Source of the DNA: Lutibacter sp.
Lineage (GTDB): Bacteria; Bacteroidota; Bacteroidia; Flavobacteriales; Flavobacteriaceae
NCBI GenBank assembly: GCA_002733665.1
Contig: NVWM01000030.1
Coordinates: 1 to 64,000 of the forward strand
Direction of reading: 5' to 3'
Length of the DNA stretch: 64,000 bases
Positions 36,436 through 44,933 of this stretch are shown piece by piece. The notes below the pieces were generated by a model that saw only the letters and a program-made list of their open reading frames with translations, was not told where the DNA came from and made no database searches. Numbering within the stretch: position 1 is the stretch's first letter; every line of letters starts with the position of its first letter. A program made the translations under genes and the position numbers.

Positions 36436-37095
36436 ATGAGCGGATTATTATCTTCATCACTAGCCAAGAAGTATGCCATGGCACTTTCGGCGTTTTTCCT
36501 AATTTTCTTTTTATTAATGCACGTAACTATAAATCTTTTATCTGTTTTTAGTGAAGATGCGTTTAACGTTGCATCTCATTTTATGGGAACAAATCCTGTA
36601 ATTCAGTTTGCTATGCAGCCTGTTTTAATTTTTGGAGTAATTTTTCATTTTGTAATGGGTTTTGTATTAGAAATTAAAAACAAAAAAGCACAAGGAGTAA
36701 AATATTTCAAAGACAATGGTGCAGCCAATTCTACATGGATGAGTAGAAATATGATATATAGCGGATTGGCAATTTTAGCATTTATTATATTACATTTTAT
36801 AGATTTTTGGATTCCAGAATTAAAATATAAATATGTAGAAGTATTACCTGAAGATCCAACTAGATATTTTCATGAGTTGCAAGAAAAATTTGTTTCAATC
36901 TGGAGAGTTGGTGCATATGTAATTGCATTTGTGTTTTTAGCACTACACTTATTACACGGTTTTAATTCAGCATTTCAATCTATGGGATTGAATAATAAAT
37001 ACACAAAAGGCTTTAAAAAATGCGCTAATGCTTATTCAATTTTAATTCCTGCATTGTTTATTTTTATTGCACTTTTTCATCATTTCAATCATTAA
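36436..37095 (+). CDS. sdhC: Succinate dehydrogenase cytochrome b558 subunit
   Basis: This 219-residue, five-helix membrane protein is typical of the single-subunit diheme anchors of Bacteroidota succinate:quinone oxidoreductase. It carries histidines in helices at LMHVTIN, IFHFVMGF, ILHFIDFW and LHLLHGF that can bind the two hemes. It anchors SdhA/SdhB and passes electrons to menaquinone. The start is placed at 36436 (MSGLLSSSLAKK) because a -7 promoter box overlaps the frame upstream. It is followed by sdhA after 6 bp. Confidence 0.92.
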   Translation: MSGLLSSSLAKKYAMALSAFFLIFFLLMHVTINLLSVFSEDAFNVASHFMGTNPVIQFAMQPVLIFGVIFHFVMGFVLEIKNKKAQGVKYFKDNGAANSTWMSRNMIYSGLAILAFIILHFIDFWIPELKYKYVEVLPEDPTRYFHELQEKFVSIWRVGAYVIAFVFLALHLLHGFNSAFQSMGLNNKYTKGFKKCANAYSILIPALFIFIALFHHFNH

Positions 37096-37101
37096 GGTAT
37101 T

Positions 37102-39117
37102 ATGGCAAAATTAGATTCAAAAGTTCCAAAAGGTCCATTAGCAGACAAATGGACAACTTATAAAGATAAAATTGATTTAGTAAACCCTGCTAATAAACGT
37201 AATATAGATATTATCGTTGTAGGTACAGGTCTTGCAGGAGGTTCTGCTGCTGCAACCTTAGCAGAATTAGGATATAATGTAAAAGCATTTTGCTACCAAG
37301 ATTCACCTCGTAGAGCACATTCAATTGCTGCTCAAGGTGGAATTAATGCTGCGAAAAATTATATGGGCGATGGCGATTCTAACTATCGTTTATTTTATGA
37401 TACAGTAAAAGGAGGTGATTATCGTTCAAGAGAAGCAAACGTATATCGTTTAGCAGAGGTTTCTGGAAATATTATCGACCAATGTGTTGCTCAAGGTGTT
37501 CCTTTTGCACGTGATTATGGTGGACTATTAGACAATCGTTCTTTTGGTGGTGTTTTAGTTTCTAGAACATTTTATGCTAAAGGACAGACAGGACAACAGT
37601 TATTATTAGGTTGTTATTCGGCAATGAACCGTCAAATTGCTCGTGGTAAAATTGAAATGCATAACCGCCATGAAATGTTAGATGTTGTAAAAGTAGACGG
37701 AAAAGCAAGAGGTATTATTGCTCGTAATTTAATTACAGGAGAAATTGAAAGGCATTCTGCTCACGCAGTAGTTATTGCAACTGGTGGTTATGGAAATGTA
37801 TATTTCTTATCTACCAATGCAATGGGTTCTAATGCAACAGCTGCATGGAAAATTCATAAAAAAGGAGCATATTTTGCAAATCCATGTTATACACAAATTC
37901 ACCCAACATGTATTCCACGTTCTGGTGATTATCAGTCTAAATTAACGTTGATGTCTGAATCATTACGTAATGATGGTAGAATTTGGGTTCCTGCAAAAAT
38001 GGAAGATGCTAAAGCAATTCAACAAGGTAAATTAAAACCTACTCAAATTGCCGAAGAAGATAGAGATTACTATTTAGAAAGACGTTATCCTGCTTTTGGT
38101 AATTTAGTGCCAAGAGATGTTGCTTCTAGAGCAGCAAAAGAGCGTTGTGATGCTGGTTTTGGTGTAAACGCTACAGGTGAAGCTGTTTATTTAGATTTTG
38201 CAACTGCATTTGTACGTTATGGAACAGAACAAGCAAAGATTCATAATATTAAAAATCCTTCAAAAGAAGAAATTATTAAATTAGGGCAAGCAATTATTGA
38301 AGAGAAATACGGGAATTTATTCCAAATGTATGAAAAAATTATTGCTGAAAATCCATACGAAACTCCAATGATGATTTATCCTGCAACTCACTATACTATG
38401 GGAGGAGTTTGGGTAGATTATAACTTAATGACAACCGTTGAAGGTTTGTATTGTATTGGAGAAGCAAATTTCTCAGATCATGGTGCAAATAGACTTGGAG
38501 CATCAGCCTTAATGCAAGGTTTAGCAGACGGTTATTTTGTATTACCTTATACTATTGGTGACTATTTATCTGATGATATTAGAACTGGAAAAATATCAAC
38601 AGACACTCCAGAATTTGATGCTGTAGAAAAAGAAGTTAAAGATCGTTTAGATTTCTTTATCAATAATAAAGGAACACATTCTGTTGACTATTTCCATAAG
38701 AAATTAGGAAAAGTAATGTGGAATAAAGCAGGTATGGCTCGTAATGAGAAACACCTTAAAGAGGCAATTCAAGAGATTAAAGAAATACGAGAAGATTTCT
38801 GGAAAAATGTAAAAGTTACTGGTAAACTAGATGAGTTTAATCAAGAATTAGAAAAAGCAGGTAGAGTAGCAGATTTCTTAGAATTGGGTGAATTATTTGC
38901 AATAGATGCTTTAGACCGTAATGAATCTTGTGGCGGACATTTTAGAGACGAATCTGTAGAACAAGATGGACCACAAAAAGGAGAGGCTTTACGTAACGAT
39001 AAAGATTATGCTTATGTTTCCGCTTGGGAATACAAAGGCGAACCAAGTGATGCTATTTTACACAAAGAAGAATTAGAATTTAAGGATATCGAATTAAAAA
39101 CTCGTTCATACAAATAA
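37102..39117 (+). CDS. sdhA: Succinate dehydrogenase flavoprotein subunit
   Basis: This 671-residue FAD protein has [17 protein letters not shown] near 42-58 (dinucleotide fold), [18 protein letters not shown] near 72-89 with the His that usually carries covalent FAD, HPTCIP near 270, and [15 protein letters not shown] near 425. Length and motifs match the group with a b558 anchor. It oxidises succinate to fumarate at the cytoplasmic face. It lies 9 bp upstream of sdhB. Confidence 0.96.
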   Translation: MAKLDSKVPKGPLADKWTTYKDKIDLVNPANKRNIDIIVVGTGLAGGSAAATLAELGYNVKAFCYQDSPRRAHSIAAQGGINAAKNYMGDGDSNYRLFYDTVKGGDYRSREANVYRLAEVSGNIIDQCVAQGVPFARDYGGLLDNRSFGGVLVSRTFYAKGQTGQQLLLGCYSAMNRQIARGKIEMHNRHEMLDVVKVDGKARGIIARNLITGEIERHSAHAVVIATGGYGNVYFLSTNAMGSNATAAWKIHKKGAYFANPCYTQIHPTCIPRSGDYQSKLTLMSESLRNDGRIWVPAKMEDAKAIQQGKLKPTQIAEEDRDYYLERRYPAFGNLVPRDVASRAAKERCDAGFGVNATGEAVYLDFATAFVRYGTEQAKIHNIKNPSKEEIIKLGQAIIEEKYGNLFQMYEKIIAENPYETPMMIYPATHYTMGGVWVDYNLMTTVEGLYCIGEANFSDHGANRLGASALMQGLADGYFVLPYTIGDYLSDDIRTGKISTDTPEFDAVEKEVKDRLDFFINNKGTHSVDYFHKKLGKVMWNKAGMARNEKHLKEAIQEIKEIREDFWKNVKVTGKLDEFNQELEKAGRVADFLELGELFAIDALDRNESCGGHFRDESVEQDGPQKGEALRNDKDYAYVSAWEYKGEPSDAILHKEELEFKDIELKTRSYK

Positions 39118-39126
39118 TTATAACTT

Positions 39127-39876
39127 ATGATGAATTTAACGTTAAAAATTTGGAGACAAAAAGGACCTCATGATAAAGGTCAAATGGTTGATTATAAAGT
39201 TACTGATATTTCAGAACATATGTCATTTTTAGAAATGATAGATGTTTTAAATGAACAATTAGTTACAAAAGATGAAGATCCTGTCGCTTTTGATCACGAT
39301 TGCCGTGAAGGGATTTGTGGTATGTGTTCTATGTATATTAATGGTGAAGCGCACGGTCCAGATCGTGGAATCACTACTTGCCAATTACATATGCGTATGT
39401 TTAATGATGGTGATACAATTACAATTGAACCATTTAGAGCAGCTGCCTTTCCTGTAATTAAAGATTTAGTTGTTGATAGAATGGCTTTTGAACGCATTCA
39501 ACAAGCAGGTGGATATATTGGTGTAAATACTTCTGGTAATACACAAGATGCAAATGCAATACCAATTTCAAAACACGCTGCTGATGAAGCAATGGATGCT
39601 GCAACTTGCATTGGTTGTGGTGCTTGTGTTGCTACTTGTAAAAACTCCAGCGCAATGTTATTTGTTGCTGCAAAAGTATCTCAATATGCGCTATTACCAC
39701 AAGGTCAGGTAGAAGCTGCTGATAGAGTTATGAATATGGTTGCGCAAATGGATGCTGAAGGCTTTGGAAACTGTACAAATACAGGTGCTTGTGAAGTAGA
39801 ATGTCCTAAAGGAATTTCATTGGAAAATATTGCAAGAATGAATCGAGAGTACTTAAAAGCAAGTTCTAAAGGGTAA
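39127..39876 (+). CDS. sdhB: Succinate dehydrogenase iron-sulfur subunit
   Basis: This 249-residue protein has a [2Fe-2S] ferredoxin domain ([13 protein letters not shown] near 59-71) and a C-terminal domain with [11 protein letters not shown] and [14 protein letters not shown] for the [4Fe-4S] and [3Fe-4S] clusters. It transfers electrons from SdhA to the heme subunit. It is the last gene of the sdhCAB operon and is followed by a repeat arm and a strong terminator. Confidence 0.96.
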   Translation: MMNLTLKIWRQKGPHDKGQMVDYKVTDISEHMSFLEMIDVLNEQLVTKDEDPVAFDHDCREGICGMCSMYINGEAHGPDRGITTCQLHMRMFNDGDTITIEPFRAAAFPVIKDLVVDRMAFERIQQAGGYIGVNTSGNTQDANAIPISKHAADEAMDAATCIGCGACVATCKNSSAMLFVAAKVSQYALLPQGQVEAADRVMNMVAQMDAEGFGNCTNTGACEVECPKGISLENIARMNREYLKASSKG

Positions 39877-39884
39877 TCAATAGA

Positions 39885-39913
39885 TTTGTCATTCTGAGCA
39901 AAGCGAAGAATCT
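39885..39913 (+). repeat. REP-like arm, family B (TGTCATTCTGAGC type)
   Basis: The sequence TGTCATTCTGAGCAAAGCG followed by AAGAATCT is shared in large part with a palindrome at 44836-44903. This is a common class of short intergenic repeat in Bacteroidota. Only one arm is present here, between the sdhB stop and the terminator. Confidence 0.6.
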
Positions 39914-39921
39914 AAAATATT

Positions 39922-39956
39922 AAAATCTCAAATCGATAAAAGATTTGAGATTTTTT
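39922..39956 (+). terminator. Rho-independent terminator after sdhB
   Basis: AAAATCTCAAATC and GATTTGAGATTTT form a 13-bp perfect stem with a 7-nt loop, followed by T residues. It ends the sdhCAB transcript. Confidence 0.85.
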
Positions 39957-39984
39957 GTTTCTTTGAAATAAATATAGATCCAAA

Positions 39985-41754
39985 GTGAAGAGCCCTATTA
40001 CATTTTATAACAAGCAATTAAAAAAGCATCAGTTAGCCGCTAAAACATATAAAAAGAAACTAATACAACTTAGTATAAGTCGTTTTTTTGTGTTTATTAC
40101 AACTGCATTTGGTGTGTATTTTTCTTTTCAACAAATACAAGTTGCTGCCGTTATTGGAGTAATAGGATTAGCTGTTTTTCTATTTTTACTGAAGAAATAT
40201 TCTAAAATAAAATCAGAAAAAGAATTATCTGAAGCCTTAATTACCATCAACGAAGAGGAATTGAAAATTGGATCAGGAGACTATTTTGAGAAAGAACAAG
40301 GGTTAGAGTTTCAAGACCCAAAGCACTTTTATAGTTTAGATATTGACTTATTTGGGAGAGGTTCTTTCTATCAATTTATCAACAGAACAACAATAAAAGA
40401 AGGTTCAAAAAGGCTGGCAGACGAACTCACTGCTAATGACACTAAAGATGTGGTTTTAAGGCAGGAAGTATTAAAGGAATTGGCTTCAATTCCTGAATGG
40501 AGGCAAAACTACGCTGCAATTGCAAGTTTGGCACACATTGAAACTCCTGCGAGTGCAATTATCAATTGGTTGAAAAAATACAACCCTTTTTTACCAAAAA
40601 TAATGAAATGGTTGCCGTTGGTTTTCGCTATTGTTTCAACAATACTTTTAGGTCTGACATTTACGAGTATTCTATCACCTTTTCCTGCAATTATTTGGAT
40701 GTTTATTGGGCTAGGAATTACTGGAAAATATCTAAAAAAAATATCTGATTTGTCATCTAACTCTGACAAAATAAAAGATACTTTTAGGCAATATTCCCTT
40801 TTACTTGATAAAATAGAAAACGAGGTTTACTCATCTGAAATATTAAAAGAAAAACAACAGAAAATCACATCAGAAGGAAAAAAAGCATCTGTTATTTTTA
40901 ACGAATTTTCAAAACTATTAGATGCGCTCGATAGTCGAAACAACATCTTTTTTGCCATTGTAGGAAATGGTTTTTTATTGTGGGATTGTAAACAAAGTTA
41001 TAAGATAGAAAGATGGATTCAAGAATATAATCACAAGGTTGAAGATTGGTTTGAGGTCATTTCTTTTTTTGATGCTTATAATTCATTAGGAAATTTTGTG
41101 TTCAATCATCCAACCTATATATTCCCGGAAATAACAGTAAATAAAACGACAATTAATACAAAAGATCTAGGCCATCCGCTGTTGAATGTAGAAAAACGAA
41201 TTGACAATGATTTAACTATAAATCACGAACAGTTTTTCATTGTTACTGGAGCAAATATGGCAGGAAAAAGCACTTTTTTACGAACTGTTTCTCTTCATAT
41301 TGTTATGGCAAATGTCGGCTTGCCAGTTTGTGCTAAAAAAAGTATCTATTCTCCAGTAAAATTGATTACAAGCATGCGTACATCAGACTCATTGACAGAT
41401 GATAGTTCTTATTTCTTTTCTGAATTGACTCGCTTAAAGTTTATTGTAGACGCTATTCAAAAAGAACCTTATTTTATTATTCTTGATGAAATATTAAAAG
41501 GTACAAATAGCACAGATAAGGCAATTGGTTCTCGGAAATTTGTTGAAAAATTGGTTGCTTCTAGCGCTACCGGAATCATTGCTACACATGATTTAAGTTT
41601 GTGTGAAATAGAAAAAGAGTTGAGCGATGTGAAGAATTATTATTTTGACGCAGAGATACTTAATGACGAACTCCATTTTGACTATACCTTTAAAAAAGGA
41701 ATTTGTAAAAACATGAATGCTTCATTTTTGTTAAAGAAAATGGAAATAATTTAA
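39985..41754 (+). CDS. Membrane-anchored MutS-family ATPase
   Basis: This 589-residue protein starts at a GTG (39985); no in-frame ATG lies nearby. It has two pairs of hydrophobic segments (about 29-70 and 205-250). A helical region follows, then a MutS-type ABC ATPase domain with the P-loop GANMAGKST near 423-431, SYFFSELTRLK near 473 (Q-loop/signature region), IILDEILKGTN near 498-508 (Walker B) and a terminal ATHDLSLCE. The mismatch-recognition domain of MutS1 and the Smr nuclease of MutS2 are absent. Function is unknown; the membrane placement makes classical mismatch repair unlikely. Its stop overlaps the stop of the convergent downstream gene. Confidence 0.83.
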   Translation: MKSPITFYNKQLKKHQLAAKTYKKKLIQLSISRFFVFITTAFGVYFSFQQIQVAAVIGVIGLAVFLFLLKKYSKIKSEKELSEALITINEEELKIGSGDYFEKEQGLEFQDPKHFYSLDIDLFGRGSFYQFINRTTIKEGSKRLADELTANDTKDVVLRQEVLKELASIPEWRQNYAAIASLAHIETPASAIINWLKKYNPFLPKIMKWLPLVFAIVSTILLGLTFTSILSPFPAIIWMFIGLGITGKYLKKISDLSSNSDKIKDTFRQYSLLLDKIENEVYSSEILKEKQQKITSEGKKASVIFNEFSKLLDALDSRNNIFFAIVGNGFLLWDCKQSYKIERWIQEYNHKVEDWFEVISFFDAYNSLGNFVFNHPTYIFPEITVNKTTINTKDLGHPLLNVEKRIDNDLTINHEQFFIVTGANMAGKSTFLRTVSLHIVMANVGLPVCAKKSIYSPVKLITSMRTSDSLTDDSSYFFSELTRLKFIVDAIQKEPYFIILDEILKGTNSTDKAIGSRKFVEKLVASSATGIIATHDLSLCEIEKELSDVKNYYFDAEILNDELHFDYTFKKGICKNMNASFLLKKMEII

Positions 41755-42200
41755 ATGTTATTATTTGGGTTTTTTTTATTCTTCCAAAATTGCATAACAA
41801 TAAATGAACACACTATTGACGAAGCCATTCCTTCTATAAAAATAGCTGCAGAAATTAACGGTGGTGTTAAGTCACTTCCCCAAAGAGATGAGTCTTCAAC
41901 TACATGAATAAATGAAGGCTCTATGTAAAATAGATAAATTGAAAAGGAAATAATTATAAAAAATACGCTTAGTAAAGAAGTAAATAGACCAATAAATAAA
42001 TTTTGAAGGTAGTTTGTATTGTTATTATTAAAGATATTCTCTTTAATAACACTATTGACCCCCCAAAAAACGAAACCGAAATTTAATATGCGTAATTCAG
42101 TGACAGTATCAAGATTCAACAATTTCATGAGAAAAAAAAACAATACAACTCCAAGGTAAATTTTGAGTGCATTTTTGAAGACTATTTTTTCAACTCCCAT
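41751..42200 (-). CDS. Uncharacterised small membrane protein
   Basis: This 149-residue protein starts at an ATG at 42200 and has four hydrophobic segments (about 13-27, 36-50, 65-90 and 115-138). I recognise no family. Its stop codon overlaps that of the convergent MutS-like gene, leaving no terminator between them. The 123-bp region to the divergent aminotransferase gene would hold both promoters. It could be a bona fide small membrane protein; the coding call rests on length and hydrophobic pattern. Confidence 0.6.
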   Translation of the reverse strand: MGVEKIVFKNALKIYLGVVLFFFLMKLLNLDTVTELRILNFGFVFWGVNSVIKENIFNNNNTNYLQNLFIGLFTSLLSVFFIIISFSIYLFYIEPSFIHVVEDSSLWGSDLTPPLISAAIFIEGMASSIVCSFIVMQFWKNKKNPNNNI

Positions 42201-42323
42201 AATAAAAAGTATTGTTGAATTAAGGTATTTACGCTAAGTTACTAATAATTAACTAAATAATGATATTCAATGATAATTATTATTTACTTTTATAAAATCA
42301 TGATTGATCTATTTTATTAAGAT

Positions 42324-43475
42324 ATGTTATTAAATTCTAAATTACCAACTGTTAAAACTAGCATTTTCTCAGTGATGAGCGCATTGGCAAATAAACACAA
42401 TGCAATAAACTTATCACAAGGCTTTCCTAATTTTGAGCCAGACCAACAATTGTTGGATTTAGCAAAAAAAGCCATGAACTCTGGAAGAAATCAATATGCT
42501 CCAATGGCTGGAATATTTGAGTTGAGAGAAGCAATATCTGACAAATTTTCACTGCTTTATAATTCAAGTTATCATCCTGAAACTGAGATTACGGTTACTG
42601 CAGGTGCAACACAAGCGATTTATACGATTATTTCAACTTTTATAAGGCAAGATGATGAGGTGATCCTATTTTGTCCAGCATATGATTGTTATGAGCCAAC
42701 AATTGAATTAAATGGAGGTAAAGTGATTCCAATTCAATTAAAAGCACCGAACTATAAAGTTGATTGGGAAGAAGTACAACAGAATATTTCTTCTAAAACC
42801 AAAATGATTATTATCAATACACCTCAAAATCCTTCTGGAACTATTTTTTCAAAAGATGACATGTTACAATTACAAGAACTGACGAAGAATACCAATATCA
42901 TTGTATTGAGTGATGAAGTGTATGAGCATATTGTTTTTGACGGAGAAAATCATCAAAGTGTTTGTTTGTTTTCTGATTTAAAATTGCGAAGTTTTATAGT
43001 TGCATCATTTGGAAAAACATTTCATGTTACTGGATGGAAGATTGGATATTGTTGTGCGCCTAAAGACTTGATGGATGAGTTTAAAAAAGCACATCAATTC
43101 AATGTGTTTTGCGTGAGCCATCCAATGCAAAAAGCAATTGCTGATTATTTACAAAACTCTAATCATTATTTGGAATTGTCGAATTTTTATCAGGTGAAAA
43201 GAGATTTGTTTTTAGGGTTAATAAAAGATTCTAGATTTAAATTCACACCATCACAAGGAACTTATTTTCAAGGATTGGATTATTCAAGCATAACGAATCA
43301 AAGGGATATTGACTTTTCAAAAAGATTGATTAAAGAACATAAAATAGCTTCAATTCCGTTGTCAGTTTTTAATTCAAATGGTCAAGATGAAAAAATATTA
43401 CGATTTTGTTTTGCAAAAACTGATGATACATTAAAAAGAGCGGCTGAGATATTAAACAGCATACAGCTCTTTTAA
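42324..43475 (+). CDS. Methionine aminotransferase (YbdL-like class I/II PLP enzyme)
   Basis: This 383-residue fold-type I aminotransferase has NLSQGFPNFEPD near 32-43, INTPQNPSGTIF near 170-181, LSDEVYEHI near 195 and the PLP lysine in SFGKTFHVTGWKIGYC near 231-246. The pattern matches YbdL and kynurenine-oxoglutarate transaminase-like proteins. It transaminates methionine and probably aromatic amino acids using 2-oxo acids. An omega-amidase lies three genes along; such pairs recycle the 2-oxoglutaramate formed from glutamine. Confidence 0.87.
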   Translation: MLLNSKLPTVKTSIFSVMSALANKHNAINLSQGFPNFEPDQQLLDLAKKAMNSGRNQYAPMAGIFELREAISDKFSLLYNSSYHPETEITVTAGATQAIYTIISTFIRQDDEVILFCPAYDCYEPTIELNGGKVIPIQLKAPNYKVDWEEVQQNISSKTKMIIINTPQNPSGTIFSKDDMLQLQELTKNTNIIVLSDEVYEHIVFDGENHQSVCLFSDLKLRSFIVASFGKTFHVTGWKIGYCCAPKDLMDEFKKAHQFNVFCVSHPMQKAIADYLQNSNHYLELSNFYQVKRDLFLGLIKDSRFKFTPSQGTYFQGLDYSSITNQRDIDFSKRLIKEHKIASIPLSVFNSNGQDEKILRFCFAKTDDTLKRAAEILNSIQLF

Positions 43476-43512
43476 TAGGCTAAAAATCAGTGTTTAAAAA
43501 TCAACAAACACA

Positions 43513-43578
43513 ACTGTCATGTTACTGTCGTGTTGGTGAAATTAAGGTGTCGCTATAAAAACAAAAGGCTGTCGATAT
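43513..43578 (+). promoter_or_regulatory. 11-bp-phased TGTC half-sites upstream of the XRE gene
   Basis: Divided into 11-bp blocks, this stretch places TGTC at 43515, 43526, 43548 and 43570, at spacings of 11, 22 and 22 bp. The first two blocks are near-identical (ACTGTCATGTT, ACTGTCGTGTT). The last block abuts the -7 box at 43576. Helically phased direct repeats running into a promoter are what one expects of a cooperative repressor operator, probably for the XRE protein encoded immediately downstream. The binding partner is inferred. Confidence 0.55.
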
Positions 43579-43583
43579 CTTTG
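43576..43583 (+). promoter_or_regulatory. -7 box for the XRE regulator and omega-amidase
   Basis: TATCTTTG is an exact TAnnTTTG match, 23 bp before the start codon at 43607. It overlaps the last of the phased TGTC repeats. Confidence 0.65.
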
Positions 43584-43606
43584 TGCCATAATAAAAACAT
43601 ATAATA

Positions 43607-44023
43607 ATGGAAAAAAGTACAATTACATTAGCAGACATTAAAAAACTAAGATTAGAACGCCATTGGTCACAAGAACAATTAGCAGAAATGAGCGGTTTAA
43701 GCACTAGAACAATTCAAAGAATAGAGAGTGGACAAAATGCAGATTTTGAAACATTAAAATCTTTAGCTTCCGTATTTGAAATTAATTTAAGTAGTTTAAA
43801 CAAAAAGGAAGAAGAGGAGCAATTACAAATTGAAGCGAAAAAAAAAGAGGATATAAAAGGGCTTTATAAATTTATTGCACTAGCCGTTTTCTCTTTAATT
43901 TTTACATTTTTTATAAGTTTCAATGATTCTAATTGGATGCTTTTTGGATTTACTTTTTTGTCGTGGTTCGTAATAATAGGTGTATATTCGATAAATACAT
44001 TTGACATATTTAAAAGTAAATAA
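43607..44023 (+). CDS. XRE-family transcriptional regulator with two membrane helices
   Basis: This 138-residue protein has an N-terminal helix-turn-helix_3 domain (about 10-62; LRLERHWSQEQLAEMSGLSTRTI). A short charged linker (about 65-83) and two hydrophobic helices (about 85-105 and 110-128) follow. It is likely a membrane-tethered DNA-binding regulator, possibly autoregulatory through the phased repeats in front of it. It lies 18 bp upstream of the omega-amidase gene, suggesting a shared transcript. Confidence 0.8.
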   Translation: MEKSTITLADIKKLRLERHWSQEQLAEMSGLSTRTIQRIESGQNADFETLKSLASVFEINLSSLNKKEEEEQLQIEAKKKEDIKGLYKFIALAVFSLIFTFFISFNDSNWMLFGFTFLSWFVIIGVYSINTFDIFKSK

Positions 44024-44041
44024 CACAAATTAAATTTCAAT

Positions 44042-44821
44042 ATGAAAGACATACTTAATATAGCGCTTATTCAAGCCAATTTAGTGTGGGAAAACAGCCA
44101 GGAAAACCTCAACTATTTTGATAAAAAAATAGATAAAGTCTCTTCAGGTGTTGATTTAGTTGTGCTTCCAGAAATGTTTACAACAGGTTTTTCTATGAAT
44201 CCAGAGAAATACGCTGAAAAAATGGAAGGAGAAACGGTCAGTTGGATAAAAAAGTTGTCTAAAGAAAAGGAAATTGCAATTGTTGGCAGTTTAATTATCA
44301 AAGATGATAATAAATATTATAATCGTTTGGTTTTTGTACATCCAAATGGAAAAATTGACAGTTATGATAAGCGACATTTGTTTACATATGGCGGAGAGAA
44401 CAAAGTGTATTCATCAGGAAATAAACGATTGATTGTTGAATATAAAGGTTGGAAAATTTGTCCGATGATTTGTTATGACATACGTTTCCCTGTATGGTCA
44501 AGAAATAATGACGATTATGAACTATTAATTTATGTTGCTAATTGGCCAAAGCCAAGAATTTCTGCTTGGGACATATTATTAAAGGCTAGAGCCATAGAAA
44601 ACATGTGTTACACAATAGGAGTAAATAGAGTTGGAGTTGATGGCAATAATATAGAACATGTTGGCCATTCACAAGTTATAGATATGCTAGGAAAAGAACA
44701 GATTTATAATAATCTAGAGAAAGAAGTTGTTTTTGAAGTTTCTCTTGACAAAAACAAGTTAACTGAAAGCAGAAATAGGTTCAGGTTCTTAAACGACAAA
44801 GACTCATTTTCTATCGAATAA
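44042..44821 (+). CDS. Omega-amidase (YafV-type nitrilase superfamily)
   Basis: This 259-residue carbon-nitrogen hydrolase has the catalytic triad Glu44 (LPEMFTTGF), Lys110 (YDKRHLF) and Cys144 (CPMICYDIRFP). The pattern and length match YafV/Nit2 omega-amidases, which hydrolyse 2-oxoglutaramate and 2-oxosuccinamate. This fits the nearby methionine/glutamine-type aminotransferase as a salvage step. A REP-like palindrome follows the stop. Confidence 0.88.
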   Translation: MKDILNIALIQANLVWENSQENLNYFDKKIDKVSSGVDLVVLPEMFTTGFSMNPEKYAEKMEGETVSWIKKLSKEKEIAIVGSLIIKDDNKYYNRLVFVHPNGKIDSYDKRHLFTYGGENKVYSSGNKRLIVEYKGWKICPMICYDIRFPVWSRNNDDYELLIYVANWPKPRISAWDILLKARAIENMCYTIGVNRVGVDGNNIEHVGHSQVIDMLGKEQIYNNLEKEVVFEVSLDKNKLTESRNRFRFLNDKDSFSIE

Positions 44822-44835
44822 TGAGTCTTTAGATG

Positions 44836-44903
44836 AGATTCTTCACTCTGTTCAGGATGACATTTTTATCATACTTTGTCATTCTGAGTGGAACGAAGAA
44901 TCT
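44836..44903. repeat. REP-like imperfect palindrome, family B
   Basis: Two 27-bp arms (44836-44862 and 44877-44903) pair imperfectly (about six mismatches) around a 14-bp spacer. The right arm begins TGTCATTCTGAG as at 39888. It lies between the convergent omega-amidase and desaturase genes and may act as a transcription stop for both. Confidence 0.65.
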
Positions 44904-44933
44904 TAAATTCTTAATTTGTGAATCCAAATTTAT

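Noticed and set aside
43513-43578. A CRISPR-like array suggested by regular repeats
   Set aside because: The unit is only 11 bp with a 4-bp conserved core and no spacers, so an operator is the better reading. No other CRISPR-like pattern was seen in the window.
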